Positions 22,791 to 36,540 of a stretch of DNA of 64,000 nucleotides are shown one piece after another. A program made the position numbers and the translations under genes. The notes under the pieces were generated by a model, which worked only from the letters and a program-made list of their open reading frames with translations, did no database searches and had not been told where the DNA came from. The stretch is taken from the NCBI GenBank assembly GCA_963277665.1, contig OY728157.1, positions 362,466,067 to 362,530,066 of the forward strand, in the 5' to 3' direction. The DNA comes from Viscum album (lineage: Eukaryota; Streptophyta; Magnoliopsida; Santalales; Viscaceae). Position 1 is the stretch's first letter. The number at the start of each line of letters is the position of its first letter.

Positions 22791-24240
22791 ATTATTAATT
22801 AATAAAAGAATTTTTAAATATTATAAATTAATTATAGTTTATTTTATATTGAATTTAGAACAAAAATTGATATTATAGACACATAAATGTTGAGTTCACC
22901 TATTACACTCATAAACATCCATTTCCTTTGGTTCTTCAAGCACACAGAAACACATAAGTGAATAATTTTTATGTATAATACTACCAATATCATATATATT
23001 CATATATAATTAGTAATTATTAATATTTATGTAACAATATTAATTAATATAAGAATGTTAAAAAAACAGTAATTAGTATCAGTTTATTTTATATTGAAAT
23101 TACAAAAAATTAATATTACATGCACCATATATAATTGGATATGCACATGTATGTGTTGAATTCATTTATCACTCTCTAGCACACACACACATGTCATTGG
23201 TTTATTTAGACACACACACGTATCTTTATCTAAATACAAATGGTCATATATATAAATTAGTCATTGAAATAAGAAAATTAGATATTTAAATAAATTAATA
23301 AAATGAACCTATATTGATAATTTCGGTAATTTAATATTTGAAAATATTATATATTATTATTATACGTAAATTATTAATTAATATTTATTAAGTATTTTAT
23401 ATTTTATGTCTTTTTCATGTATATATATACTTATTTATGAATATAATTATATTAGTACTAATATAACTAAAGATATACTTTAAAAAAAATTATTATTTTA
23501 TATTAAAATTATTATTTTTAATTATTATTTTTTATTAATAATATTTTTTATAAAATAAATTCAATTAATACATCTAGAATTTAATTAATATATAAATATA
23601 TATATTAGAAATTATAAATATATATAAATATAATTATTAAAACTCCTCCATTTAATTTTAAAGTTTTATAATTTATAATATATTGTGAAAAATATTTATA
23701 TTGTTTTTATTTTACATGCAGATAAATATATAGATTTTTTAAATGATTTTAATGAATATGTAAAATCACTTTTGTTTAAAAAAAATTTAAATTTTAAATT
23801 TTTTATTATTATATTTTTCTTAGTTCAAAGTTTATCTAATTTTGTAATCTATAAATTATAAGGATATACTAAAATCAAGATCTATGATCACTTGTGATCC
23901 ATCCCCCCCCCCACCCGAACAAATTTCTTTTTAAAGGTTATATGTTGATCATCTCTATAATAGGTTCTGATAGGGGAGTAATCTCTCTTGGGACCCAAAT
24001 TAGTAAAAAATATGGTATATTAGGTTCATATAATATAGGAAATATTTATGATAACCCATGCTAGTAAATTCATAACCACCAATAAACCAATTTATGTTTT
24101 TAAAATCACAACCATTAATAATCTCACATTACAATAATATTGTAATCATAAGATAAATTTTCCTAAGAAATGGTTTTTATGCATTATTTTTTTTTGTTAA
24201 ATATTAACATTACTGAATCAAATAAGAGAGATATGAATTA
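22790..24240. other. AT-rich interval with no identified gene
   Basis: Very AT-rich sequence with long A/T runs and a run of eleven Cs at about 23904-23914. It should contain the missing right end of element 2 and the 5' terminus of the CACTA transposon. I searched for CACTACAA and for subterminal AGCACTGATAAA motifs and saw neither. Confidence 0.6.
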
Positions 24241-24243
24241 GAA

Positions 24244-27200
24244 ATGGATTTATGCCACTCATATGTCAAAAGAGTATGAGGTTGGGGTGAAAGAGTTCAT
24301 CATGTTTACAAAATATCATGCATATATCACTTCTCAAATCCTTTCTCTATGTTTAATGTGTTTCTATTAAACACTAATTATTCCAAAGGATTTAGAATAA
24401 ACATTGATCTACCATTGAATAGATAAACTTTGTAAATACTGGACAAAACATGATGAAATAATGAAATTATCAGGTGAATGGTATAAGACTACTTTTTATG
24501 GATCATCTGATATTATTACAAGTGTGTACAATAATGAATACTATATCTAGGATGTGATTATATGTGTGAATGATGATGGAGATCATATTGAGGAAATGAT
24601 AATGACAATTGAAGATGAAATTAATGACTGTCCAAATTTTTTTTGAGAAGTTTTAGAGTTAAGAAAAGATGTCATTTTATGCTAATTGTACTAAATTTAC
24701 AGCACTGTCATCCATACTGAAGATGCATAATTTACAAGATGGAAATAGATGGAGTGATGATAGTTTTATTGAACTACCTTTTATCTTAAATAAAATTCTC
24801 CAAAAATATAATTAGATTACTTGTTGAAAATATGATAATAAAATAATTTTACGTTGAACGAGTATTATCTATGAGAGAATTCATACCTTTCCAAATAACT
24901 ATATACTATTTTTCATGGACCACAAATCACTTAAAAATTCTGAAATTTTGGTTCTTCCTAATACAAGTATGATGAATCATGTCATAAGAGAGTTGTATGG
25001 TGCTTCCCAACCAATCCAAGGTTTAGATGCCTATATAGAAGTGAGAAGACTGAAAGATAATTGACATGGTACATAGATATAACAAATAAAAATGGAAAAC
25101 TTCTTCACCCAGAGGACTCTCCTTTGTGGAAGAGAACTGATCACAAGTATCCAATATTTAGAAATGATCCAAGAAACCTTTGTCTTGTACTATTCATAAA
25201 TAGAGTGAATTCTTTTTGTTTTCAAAGAATCACTCACAATACATGGTCGGTTATGTTTTTAAATTATAACATCCCATCATGGTTATGCATGAAACAAAAA
25301 TACATTATGTTATCTCTGCTTATATTAGGACCAAAACAACAGGGTAATGATATTGATTTTTATTTGGATCCATTGATCAAATAATGGGAATTATTGTGGG
25401 ATTCAAGTTTTACATTGTATGATTCTTACAAAAATGAATATTTTACATTGAGAGATAGTTTGAATAGGAAAATAAATGACATTATTTCTTATAAAATTTT
25501 TCAAGATATAACATTAAACAAACTCAAGAGTGTTCAATTTCTGAAAAAGTTACATAGTCAATTAGATTGAAACATTTATCAAATATTGTGATTATTGGAT
25601 ATCATGGATTTAGACCTTAGTGATTTAAGTATCGATCTTGTATGACATCATTATGTGGAATTTAAGTGAAATGTATAACATTGTCTCCAATAACAGGTGA
25701 TCAACTGTTTGAGAAAGTAAAAGATATTGATACTGCTTTTGGTAAAAAAAACCTTATAAAAACCGATTGGAAAAAGTGATCAGTTTTTTTCTGAATTAAC
25801 ATACTAGAATCATTTATACGTCACACAGTTTCTTAATGTTATGCATGTGGAAAAAATTTATATGATAGTGTCATTGTATTATTACTAAATGCACCAAGAA
25901 AAATTAAATATATAATTAAGGCTAGGTTAGACATGATTTACATGGGAATAAGTTAAGTGTTGGCTCTAGTGAAGGGTGAAAACGTAATTTTCTTCCTCAA
26001 ACTGCTTACACTCTTTCAAAATAGGAGAGATATCAGTTTTTCTAATTTCCTTAATGATATAAAGGCTAGAGGGGTATTTGTTGAATATCAGGAATAGCAT
26101 ATCAACGAATGATTTAAATTTAAAGGTCCTGAAATCACATGAAGGTCATGAATTGATGAAATATCTAATCCTTATAGCTTTATATTACATTTTTCTAAGA
26201 ATTTCCATCATACATTAATCAATATATATTTATTTTTTAAATCTATATGATACAAATTTATATACCTAGTAAAACTTTCAACTATGGAAAATTAAAATGC
26301 TATCATATTATGTGAATTTGATATGTTCTTCCCACAAATATTCTTTGATATGATTGTTCACTTGTTGGTTCACTGGGTAAGAGATATTCGACTATGTGGA
26401 AATATATATTATAGATGGATATACCCCATTGAATGGTATATGAAGATTTCAAAATAGAACGTCAAAAATAAAATTCATACAAAACGTTTTATTGCAAAGT
26501 GAAATGTTGTTGACAAAGTCATTGAATTCTGTACCGAATACCTGTGAGGTGTGGAAATAATTGGTCTACCAAAATCTCGTCGAATTGGGTGAGCTGTTGG
26601 TGAAGGAATTTATGTAATAATGGTTATGCAATTAATGGTTTTAAATTCTATATAGATAAACATGAATAAAGTAGTACCATGAAAAATAGTGGAGCTACAA
26701 TTATGGTTGAAGAGATGCATGTATCTGGTACCAAGAACATAAATTCAACTTATATGTATATGTCATATGTTTGCATCATTAAACAAATAAAGGAGTTGAA
26801 TTATATATCATTCCAAGTGTTTATTTTTTAATGCAAGTGAATTTATAATAAGAGTACTATTAAAATAGATTAATTTGACTCATCAAAGTGGATTTCAGTA
26901 AGGAAGCATACAATGAAGAACCATTTATAATGGAATCACAAATAGTAAAAGTATTTTATGTTCCATATGCTTCAAACCTAAAGTGGTTAATTTATTATTA
27001 TCGACCAAAACCACTGAAGGATTATATGTCAATTCAACAGATTATTACACTTTCATTGGCACATCACAATAAATTTGTAGTGGTCCTAATATAGATGTGG
27101 TCTTGCATGTTATAGGAGATCACAATAAAGGTATTTGGATACTCAATGGAGGAAACAAATCCCTCCAACCTTTAAAAAATGATATTTCAACAATTTGGTT

Positions 27201-27480
27201 ATATTTTTTGTAATATACATTGTGATACCTCGTATTATTTGTTCACTAATACATTTATGTAATCTAAAATAAATTTTCAACCATTTCTATAGATAATGGA
27301 TTATGAAAATGTCGATGCTTCCAATTCTATGTAACAATGGGTTTCCTAACATGTTGGTGATCTCAATGAATATGAACAACAACTTTATACACATGATGAT
27401 GTTATAAATCAAGAGGAACAACATATTAATAATTTTGAAGCTGAGGAAATGGTAAAAAGTGAACCACAAATTTCTTAGAA
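24244..27480 (+). pseudogene. TNP2-type CACTA transposase, degenerate
   Basis: The ATG at 24244-24246 matches the usual MD start. The N-terminal transposase-associated region follows (YEVGVKEFIMF, frameshifted). The core Transposase_21 region is recognisable from about 24700: NRWSDDSF, then DPRNLCLV, IPSWLCMKQKY and GPKQQGNDIDFYLDPLI (25061-25384 open), then LNVMHVEKNLYDSV near 25830. DUF4218 is at about 26338-26570 (FDMIVHLLVHWVRDIRLCG, then EFCTEYL). DUF4216 is at 26890-27030 (VDFSKEAYNEEPF). A probable intron and tail exon follow (27297-27480). Stops and frameshifts occur throughout. The family cuts and rejoins DNA at CACTA termini in the nucleus. Confidence 0.88.
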
Positions 27481-28199
27481 AAAACCAGAGCATCATAGAG
27501 TGATTGTGTTAATAAAAATTATTAAGATGAGAAATAAAGGCATCAAATTGTAGGTAGTATAAAGTGAATAAGTAAAACCTATTGACCCCAAAAATTCCAT
27601 GTTTAGTAGTTTCAATGATCTCACCATTACCATGCACATGAAAATTATATTATATTCATGGAACAATATATTTTCTATACTTAAGACTCTGATTTGGAAG
27701 AGATTAGGGTAACATTGTGATATATTATATTTATTTTAAAAAAATAATGAAAAATTGACTTCCAATTAATTATACCTTATATTGAACATTTATAGTAGAT
27801 GAAACCCAAATAAAATATGTATAAATACAAGTTGTAAAGGCTCACATAGTCTTTATCACAATTATTATAATGTTTCAACTCAAATATTCTAAATGTAAAA
27901 TAAAAATGTACCCACCATTGATGTATTCCCACCTGATGACCCAACAAACCCAGGATGTGTTTATTTTTCATCATGAAGAGACATATTTTAGCATACCTTG
28001 TGACTATTAATATATTTCTTGATAATACATATATTGATCACTTTGATTAAAAAATTTTAATTTATAAAATAGTAATTGAGTGCTAATAATAAGTAATGGG
28101 AAACAAAACCAATGTACCACTATTGTAAATTAAGTATAGGGTACGTTTTACTTGAAAAAATATTTTGTATGTATTTTAAATATACCAAAATACTTTTAG

Positions 28200-30490
28200 G
28201 TGACATGAAACAAAAACATAATTATTTTACACTATTTATATACATATTGATGAATCAAAATTGAAATCCAATTCTATCCCATGTCATGGGATATGGAAGG
28301 AGGGACTGGTAAATAATGAAGGAATACGAATATATGTAGATACTCAAAAGTGTTAAAAGAAAGTGTAAGTATGACATACTAAAATTATGTTTTTATTTAA
28401 ATTGGTATTACATAATAATTATTACTTGTTATCCTATATTTTTCATCTGAATTATACATGAGAATAATCATCAACTATACCCAATGGATAGTTGCTATAA
28501 GTGGCCTTGAAGAATCTAGAACAGTATGGTTCATCAGAGGTGTGGGTTTTGGGGTGTCACCTCAAACATATTTGGAGAATATAAATGAACAGGGGGATAA
28601 AGATAATAAAATTGAAGAGTTTCAAGCATGATTAACTTCACTTGAAGAAAATTTAAATTATCCTTCATAGTTAGAAAATTTTATGCGATGGAAAAATGAT
28701 AAGAAACAACAAAAGAACAACCATTGTGTGAAGATAAAACCCCTACCCCCCCCCCCCACCACCACACCGTCTTTGAGGTGATATATTACCCTAAAAACTG
28801 TATTAGATAATTTAATTAATATTATCATAATTTTTTCTATGAAATGTTAATCAGGAAGACACTGATACCTTTCCTGTACTGATATTCTATAGGTTTAAAA
28901 TGCTTGTGATATATATCTATCAACACACACTCATATTCTTGTTGTGAGGGATACCATGTTCAATATCCAAGAAGATATTCTACACAATAGACAACTTTTA
29001 ATAGGTCATGTGAGAGTGGGTATTAACGTAGCTCATGATTCGTGCATTAAGCTACTTATTCTAATTAATGATATGGATATCCATACAATTGAGAAATATA
29101 TTGTAACGTTCATAGCATGACCTCTCTATCTTAAAAAAATATGTTGATAAATAGGTATTCATTTCCAATTTATTTTCCATACAAAACTTTTAACAATTAA
29201 TGAAAAAAGGTTTAAACTGATGAATATTATTATAGATGAACAAAGGGAAGGGGTAAAACAAAATTTCAAATCTGAAAAATCTAAAAAACTCAATTAAGCA
29301 ATCAAAAATATATTCCAAAAGTAACTTTACCCAACCTGTTTAACTTCATCATTTAATAACATTAATGTTTCATGAAGATAAAAAATTAGAAAATGGTGTT
29401 ATTCCCACAATTTATTATGAAAAATAGATGTATGGAGAGGCTATTAGAGAGTATATTGGTTTTGAGAATATAAATGAAAACCTAATGCATGAATTTATAG
29501 GTGTACTATTTGTAAATGTATACATGAGGCATATTTTAATGATTTTGTATCCAATAGTGAATCAACTATATTAATTATGACTAAATACTATTCATATTTC
29601 TTTGCAGGAATATATGTGAATAATATTTAAAGGGTAAACCATGCGAAGATAAATTTGGACTCATTGGTCCTCACATCACTTCTATACAATAATCCAAATT
29701 ATAACTAAAATTGAAGTAATAGAAAAAAATTATTGAAAATGTTTGAAAGAAAACTTATGGACGACATACTCTTCTTAATACCCATTATACAGGGGTAAAA
29801 TTCTACAATTTAAAAATATCAAGCATATATTAAATAATCTAATTACTTATACTTTTTTTTGTTTTTTTAGGTAGTGTTGGTTACTCATTTCAGTCAATTT
29901 GGATAGTCCAAAGATAAAATTTTTGGATTCAATGCATGGATACCCAAACAGATGAACACATGTGATGAAATTTATAAATTTTTAATACACTTCAAGCAAC
30001 ATTTTACAACTAAAATTCATGTTATACATTTAATATTATGTTTTAATGAAAATTATATTATAAAATATCATCAAACTCATGTCATGGGGATAGTCCACAA
30101 ATACAGGGAGCCTATAGACTTCTACAAGTGGATAAGTATTTGGGTATATATAATAATATTTCAGAATAAAAACATATATCAAAAAAATACTTATGTTTCT
30201 CATTGTTTTTGCAGTGTTTTAAAAAAACCATTGGAAATGATTATATTAATTGTGTTTGAAAGTTTATGAAATATATTGTATGTCATTAACCAACCGGCAT
30301 CCCCAAAGAGGTATTTTCAAATATAATTACAATTTCATTTAAAATATTAATTAATAATTTTCTTATTTATATTTTTTTAGTACCATTAGGACTTTAAACA
30401 TTACTCGTATTCACAAGAGGAAATATATCTCTTTATAAATGAATGGTTTGCATGCATGGAGCTAGATTGTATACAGTTATCAGGAAAATG
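28200..30490 (+). pseudogene. second CACTA gene with Ulp1/C48-like C-terminal region
   Basis: Decayed exons on the plus strand. A segment at 28930-29120 (RQLLIGHVRVGINVAHDS, then AWP-like reading) resembles the DUF8039-type region found with CACTA proteins. At 29875-29960 WLLISVNLDSPKIKFLDSMH fits the core of Ulp1 (C48) cysteine proteases. The residue before that tryptophan, usually the catalytic histidine, is cysteine here (TGT). Pieces at about 30215-30300 and 30380-30480 could be the distal part. Introns with TTTTTAG acceptors seem present. The role is not certain; C48 family members cleave SUMO-like modifiers. Confidence 0.5.
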
Positions 30491-30559
30491 ATATTGCCAA
30501 AAACTTGTTTATTTTATTCTCTCATCATTTTATCTAATTATTTTAGTTAATTTCTTTAT

Positions 30560-31600
30560 CATTTTTATTTTATACTTTAGTAAAATGATCTAAAATTCAT
30601 TTGTGACATGTAAAAATCAACTGCACCTCAATCTAATTCACAGTGTGTCCAGTATGAATCAAATTCATTAGTTTTAGTTTAAAATTTACATTTTAGTTGA
30701 AAACACACATCACATGCTCAAAAATAATAAAACACATTCATGTTGTTTTATACTTTAGAAAAATTATCCATAAGTCATTTGTGATGGGTAGGAATCAACT
30801 ACACCTCAATTCAATGCATGATGTGACCTGTATGAATCAAAGCTTATGTTTTTAGTTTAAAATGACATTTTAGTTAAAAATATGTGTCACTCAATTAAAA
30901 CCAATAAAAATTTTTTATATTGTCTTTATAATTTAAAATTATTCATAAGTAACTTTTGATGAGTATGAATTAGTCTCACATTAAAAAAACACATGTTGTG
31001 ACCGATGTGACCCAGAGTGCGTAATTTCATTTTGAATTTTAATAATAGTAAAAAAACTTATGAAATGCTTATAATTGAGGGGAAAAAAATTTAATTTTTC
31101 AGATACTTTATTAAAATGATCCTTATGTCATTTTTGACATGTAGGAATTAGCTGCACATTAATCTGAAGCATGGTGTGACTGGTATGACTCCAAAGGTGT
31201 GCTTTTAATTTAAAAATAAATTTTAGTAAAACCCACAAGTGACATACTAAACCCCATGAAAATTAATTTTAATAATTTTTATACTTTATAAAAATGTTTT
31301 ATAAGTCATTTTTTATGTGTAGGAATTAGTCTCACATCAATCTAAAGCACTATGTGACGGTTATGACTCCAAGTGTGTCTTTTTATTTAAAATTGTAATT
31401 TTAGTAAAAATGGAAATTAAACTACTCAAAACTAATAAAATTAATTTTAATTGTTTTAATACTTTAGGAAAATGATCTATAATTCATTTTTGAGGTGTAG
31501 GAATCAGTATCACCTCAATCCAACACACAAATGATCCTTGTATAACTCAAAGAGTTTATTATAAGTATAAATTGATATTTTAGATCAAAATGAGTGTCAT
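30560..31600 (+). repeat. 178-bp tandem array, left part (six monomers)
   Basis: Landmark TAGGAAT (or variant) occurs at about 30611, 30789, 30965, 31142, 31320 and 31498, spacings 176-178 bp. Each monomer has a TTTATACTTTAG-like box, AAGTCATTT, TAGGAAT, GGTGTGAC..TATGACTC, TTTAAAAT and CATTTTAGT. It is interrupted after 31600 by element 4. Confidence 0.92.
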
Positions 31601-33629
31601 TGTAACACCCTGATATTTTATGAGATAGATTCTTTTTAAATTATTTGATGTCTTATGATATACTCTACACTAATATTAGCTTTCTCTATATGAAATATCA
31701 TATTAGATTGTAGTATACACAACACTATTCTTTGCTTATCTTACACTCAATTTCATTTTCTTTTGATAGAATTCATTTCACGCAACACTAAGTATATATT
31801 TTGTTCAATGTATAAATAAAATAAGTTTAGATTTTTTTATACACAAAATCGAAGGAATATTTCACTACATGAAACACTAACTTGGAAGTGTTGCACGCAA
31901 GAGCAACCTTCCTTGATAGCATGCCTTGTACGTGATACCGAGTTTCACTAAACAATGATTTGTTATTAAAATATTATTATTTAATAAGATATAAACTAGC
32001 CATTATGAATAGTATTAACCAAATTTTGAATTTTATATAACATCATCATTCATCTTACCTATTTTCTAGAACATGATATGAGAACAAAATCAATTTTTTG
32101 GATAAAATAAGTATTTTTCAAAAAATATAGTTTTACAACCTTTTAATGGCCCACCAATTTTAAATCTATTTTTTGACACTTTTATAAGTTAAATTTGATA
32201 AAATAAACATTTATTTTAAATAGGTACAAAAAATATTTACTTTTGTTTAATTTTTCATATTTTTCTAATAAAATTAAAATTTTAATGAATAGTGAAAAAT
32301 GCGGCATTTTAATTCAAAATTATCTTTTTATATAATTTATTTATATAGATAGATTATATTTTTATTTGGTTCTAAATTGTAATTTTACTATATATTTATC
32401 ATTTAATCAAATTTTGGTCATTATAATTAATTTACCTTTTAAATTGTACATAAACACATGTCAATCTTTAGATATTTATTACTTTTTAAAAACTCACTTT
32501 TTGGTTTTGACAAAAGGAATTAATTTAAAATTAATCCTTGTGACTTCTATGTTTTAAATTTGGAAAAATTAATTCCGTATTTGGAATAATAAGTTTTAAA
32601 TTTTGTAAATAGTTACCTTTTATTTTTAGACATTATAAATAAAAACTTTAGAAATTATTTTATTTACATTGGTTAAAGTTCAAGTCTAGTAAATAAGGGT
32701 AAAACATAATATTATAATAATATCAAACTACCCTAACACATGTCATAATCCTATTGGATGATATATTTATGTCCATGGAAATCCTTGGGTTGATTTTGGG
32801 ACCCCATAGATTCACATGGATGTGAAAATGAGATTTTATAAAAATTAATTTAAAGTAAAGATAATTATAACCTAAACACATATATTTTACTAAATCAATT
32901 TTAATATAGAGTTATATAAATTATATCCATGTATCTAAATAGTAATTATAAATCTAAAAATATTTCCTACATTATGGTATTTTATTTATAATTTTAATAC
33001 ATTAGATAAATATATTTATTTATGAAACAATTATGATGTAGTGATTACCTCATTAATGAAAATTCAAATAAATGAGTTTGTAAAAATTTAAAAAAAATTA
33101 ATTTGGTTATTTTTATGTCATAAACTAATTTTTTGGATGATATTGACATATAATCTTTGATTTAATTCCATAGTTTCAAATAAATATAGTTTTATTAATT
33201 TTTAATAAAAGTCAATTAAGAATAGTGTCTAAAATTGACACAATTCCTAACTTAAAACATAAAATAGTTTATTAAATGATATTAAATTCCAAAAAACTAT
33301 AAGATTATTCCAAATGGTTAATATAAGTCCAAATATGTCATAAATAACTTTTTTTGGGATGTTTGACATGATATGGTAATTACATTAACCCAAAATTTGT
33401 AAATAACATGATATCACGGTAAGATTAAAATGGGTAAATTAAGGGTTAAACTAAAAATATAAGGATAAAAAAATATTCTAAACATGTATAAAAAATTTAG
33501 GATGATGAGTATTCAAACCAAAATCATATTATAATTGAATTAAATAATTTTTTTTACCATTTTTAATTGAATTTGAATTTATAATAAATTAATATTTTGA
33601 GAGTTTCCAAAAGTTTCCCTCTCCACTCT

Positions 33630-33637
33630 TATAAAAG
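33630..33637 (+). promoter_or_regulatory. TATA box in the 5' LTR of element 4
   Basis: CTCTTATAAAAGGGAACC sits 2 kb into the LTR and is followed by a pyrimidine-rich CTTTCTTCTCTTCACTCC stretch typical of a plant start region. The 3' LTR copy at 39720 reads TATAAAAAAGAA. This puts U3 at about 31601-33660. Confidence 0.7.
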
Positions 33638-34569
33638 GGAACCTGCTCTTTCTTCTCTTCACTCCATATTGAGCCTTCAAACTCGGCCAACCCCTACTCA
33701 TATCTCTTCTCAACATCTCTAGTAACATTTTATAGGTACTAGTATTCACAAAGGACCAACTCTAGTGCCTTAAGAAGAAATTTAAAGGAGGCATGTCGAG
33801 GAAGTGAAGTTTTGGACACATACGAAAGAAATCGGACCTATGGTATGAGTTAATTTTGTAATCTAATTTTACCTAAGATTTCATATACATAGGTATTTAC
33901 TGGGGCAATATTTATCATCCTTGTCCATGTTTTTTAAAAATGTTTTCATAAAATGTTTACTATTCTTCCATGTTTGTTTAAAGTCATTTTACCCCTTTTT
34001 GACTGTTACTACTTGGTATGGAAGAAATATTTCTTTTGTCTACCATACAAGGTACTTTTTGAATTTTCCAGAAAAAAAAAAGAAGAATTTATTTTAATTA
34101 TACAGTGTGAATGGATATTTACGGTTTCATTAAGCTTTATTTTCATGATGTTTCTTCTATGCTATTTCATGTTTATTTTCAAATAAATTATTTTATTTTA
34201 AAATTTCAAGACATTTTGAGAATGAAAACATTTTTGAAGAAGAAAGGACATTTTAATCAAGAACTTAGTTCAAGTGTTTTATTAAAACTATTTTATATCT
34301 AAGATGAAGCTCTAAAATATGTTTATATTTCAATCCCCATTGTTACTATGGTTTGATTCAGTTAATGATGGAATGGTATTTTATATGCATTATGTTATGA
34401 TGTAATGATGTTAAAGAAAAATCATTTTATTTCTTAGGTTACGATGAGATGAATGATTTATGTTTTGTGGAACGTGTAAGAATGATTTCATTATGAGATT
34501 GGTGGGACCTATATCTCCCTCCAATGCATTGGGTAATGATATATATCTCATTATATAGACATCACTGAA

Positions 34570-34710
34570 ATGGAAAGTAAATCTTGTTCAGTAATACAGG
34601 GTTGGAACAACAAGCAAATCTAGTTCAGTAATACAGGTTTGGAATGACTATTAAATCCAGTTCAGTAATACATGGATAAAACGGAAAGTAAACCTGATTC
34701 AGTAATGGAC
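34570..34710 (+). repeat. LTR minisatellite, element 4, 37-bp units
   Basis: TTCAGTAATAC(A)GG landmarks recur at 34587, 34624, 34661 and 34698, exactly 37 bp apart. The 3' LTR copy is at about 40440-40575 with spacing 36-37 bp. It is downstream of the TATA box, so it would be in the transcript. Confidence 0.88.
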
Positions 34711-35217
34711 TTCATCCACTATGATGGTCTTGGAAGCAATTCCTTCACTACTATGGAAGTCATATTACGTGCTTAATTTTTTTTTCACAAATCGATGTTT
34801 TATGCAAATTCTATTTTATCATGGTTAATGTTTCTTTATGATCTGTGCCTTATAAACTACCATGATTTATTTCATGACTCAAATTTTTTATGTTTAAAAT
34901 TTATGCTCAGGTTTCTATGTTCAAAATTTTATGGTTTGTTTTATGTTCCCCATGTTTACACTTACTGGTCATTTGAGCTCACCCTTTTTATGTTTTCTTT
35001 TCCCCAAGATATAAAGAAAGGTTTTTAGGTAGTAAAACAAAATAGGAATATCTTTATGAAATATGTTGAAGATATTTCACCAAGTTAGAAGATTATATTC
35101 CAAATTTTAAAATAAAATAAACTAATAAGGTATTTGCGCATATATTTTGTGTAATGAATTAATTATTCTGAAAAATAAATTTGATGTCCATGTACATCAA
35201 GCTACAGTATCTACAGT

Positions 35218-35228
35218 TGGTATCAGAG
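35218..35228 (+). other. primer-binding site of element 4
   Basis: TGGTATCAGAG, two bases after the 5' LTR end, matches the complement of the initiator-Met tRNA 3' end, identical to the site in element 1. Confidence 0.93.
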
Positions 35229-35419
35229 TGAAGGTTTAGTAAACCATTGGAAACTAGGATGCAAAAACTTTAGTTATATACCTAGATATATTTCTAATGT
35301 TGGTATATCGTTGTCCCAAAGGTTAAGTCTAACTATAGATTGCATTCCTAGAATTATGGTAACAATCATGAATAACCTAGGATTAAACCTAAGATGTAAG
35401 AGATTGAAATTAATCCCCC

Positions 35420-36540
35420 ATGACAATGTTGTTTTCCTCATATGAATTTTTTCCTATCACACTGTTCTTTTTCAGTTTTTGATAATGGATAGGAGCCAAA
35501 GGAACTGTGTTAATGATTAATGCACTAGGAAATGTAATGACTTTCCCCCTAAACCACCAAATTTTATAGGATATGGAATGAAAAATATTATTTCTATACT
35601 TACACAGGCTATGAATCATTCTAGATTTCCAAATGAGAAAATAATGGAACAATATTCTTTTGATTACTTAATGAGGTAGCATAAACCTTATTTTAGTGCG
35701 TCTTTTAATCCACTTGTTGCTGAACAATGGATCAGTAGCATTGAAAATATATTTTCCATCCTTCTCTGTTTGGAACATGAAAAGTTCATTTTGGATATAT
35801 ATTGTTTAGAAGGTGAAGCAGACCAGTGGTGGACTCTAGTTAAGAATACAAGGCAGCATTATGAAATTGAATCCACATAATGTGATGAGTTCAAGAACTT
35901 ATTTTTCAGTAAGTAATTCTCGCATATTCGTCAAAAAAAATATGGAAAATGAGTTCCTTGAGCTTAAGAAAAGGGATGATGAATATATTTGTACATACGA
36001 GAAAAATTTGGAAAGCCTTGTAGATTATGCTTCTAGCTTTATCATCCAACATGAAAGTAAAGTTGATTAATTCTTTAGTGGCTTAAAACCAAGTCTTCAA
36101 AGGGAATTATCTATAAGAGACTTCAGTATCTATGAAGATATTTTGTGTTTTTCTATCACTGTAGAATTGTATGTTGGTGTTAAATATCCATATCATGGTT
36201 TTGAAAAGAAATTAAAGATAGAGTTCAAGGTAAAATCTCAAAATAATGTTGAAAAGAAGATGAAGGTTTCGTTATGCTCAAAGTATGGAAATAATATTGG
36301 TGGACATTGTCTTAAAAAGAGTAGAAAATGTTCCAAGTGTGGGAAAGAAAGACATTGAGCAGTTGAGTGTCGAAGTAATGGCAAAAATGTTTCTAATGAT
36401 GTGAATAGAAAAAAAGACTACAGATATTGCACCACTAACACTTCAATTCTATAAGTTAAAGGAAATGGGGCATTATGCTAACCAATGCCCTAATCCAAGG
36501 GCTAATGATGATCGACGTCAACAACCACTTATATAAAAAG
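35420..36540 (+). pseudogene. gag remnant of element 4
   Basis: The frame resembles a retrotransposon capsid: FNPLVAEQWISSIENIF near 35705, LEGEADQWW near 35810, then a stretch open at 35861-36070. Zinc-knuckle-like cysteines follow at 36320-36370 (CSKCGKERH then a stop, then AVEC), and a second weak cluster is near 36420-36500. Stops and shifts interrupt it. No protease active site follows. About 1.1 kb from 36540 to 37670 has no recognised coding content. Confidence 0.78.

Larger units (their letters stand above)
31601..35215 (+). repeat. 5' LTR of element 4 (3615 bp)
   Basis: It starts TGTAACACCCTGATATTTTA and ends CAGTATCTACA, followed by the PBS. It aligns with 37692-41082 through shared blocks such as the AACACATGTC(A/C)TAATCC region (~32738 vs ~38824). 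A TATA box lies at 33630 and a 37-bp minisatellite at 34570-34710. Confidence 0.92.

Noticed and set aside
33953..34302. Plus-strand ORFs in the element 4 LTR as small genes
   Set aside because: They lie downstream of the LTR TATA box in T-rich sequence, are not preserved in the 3' LTR copy, and show no domain.
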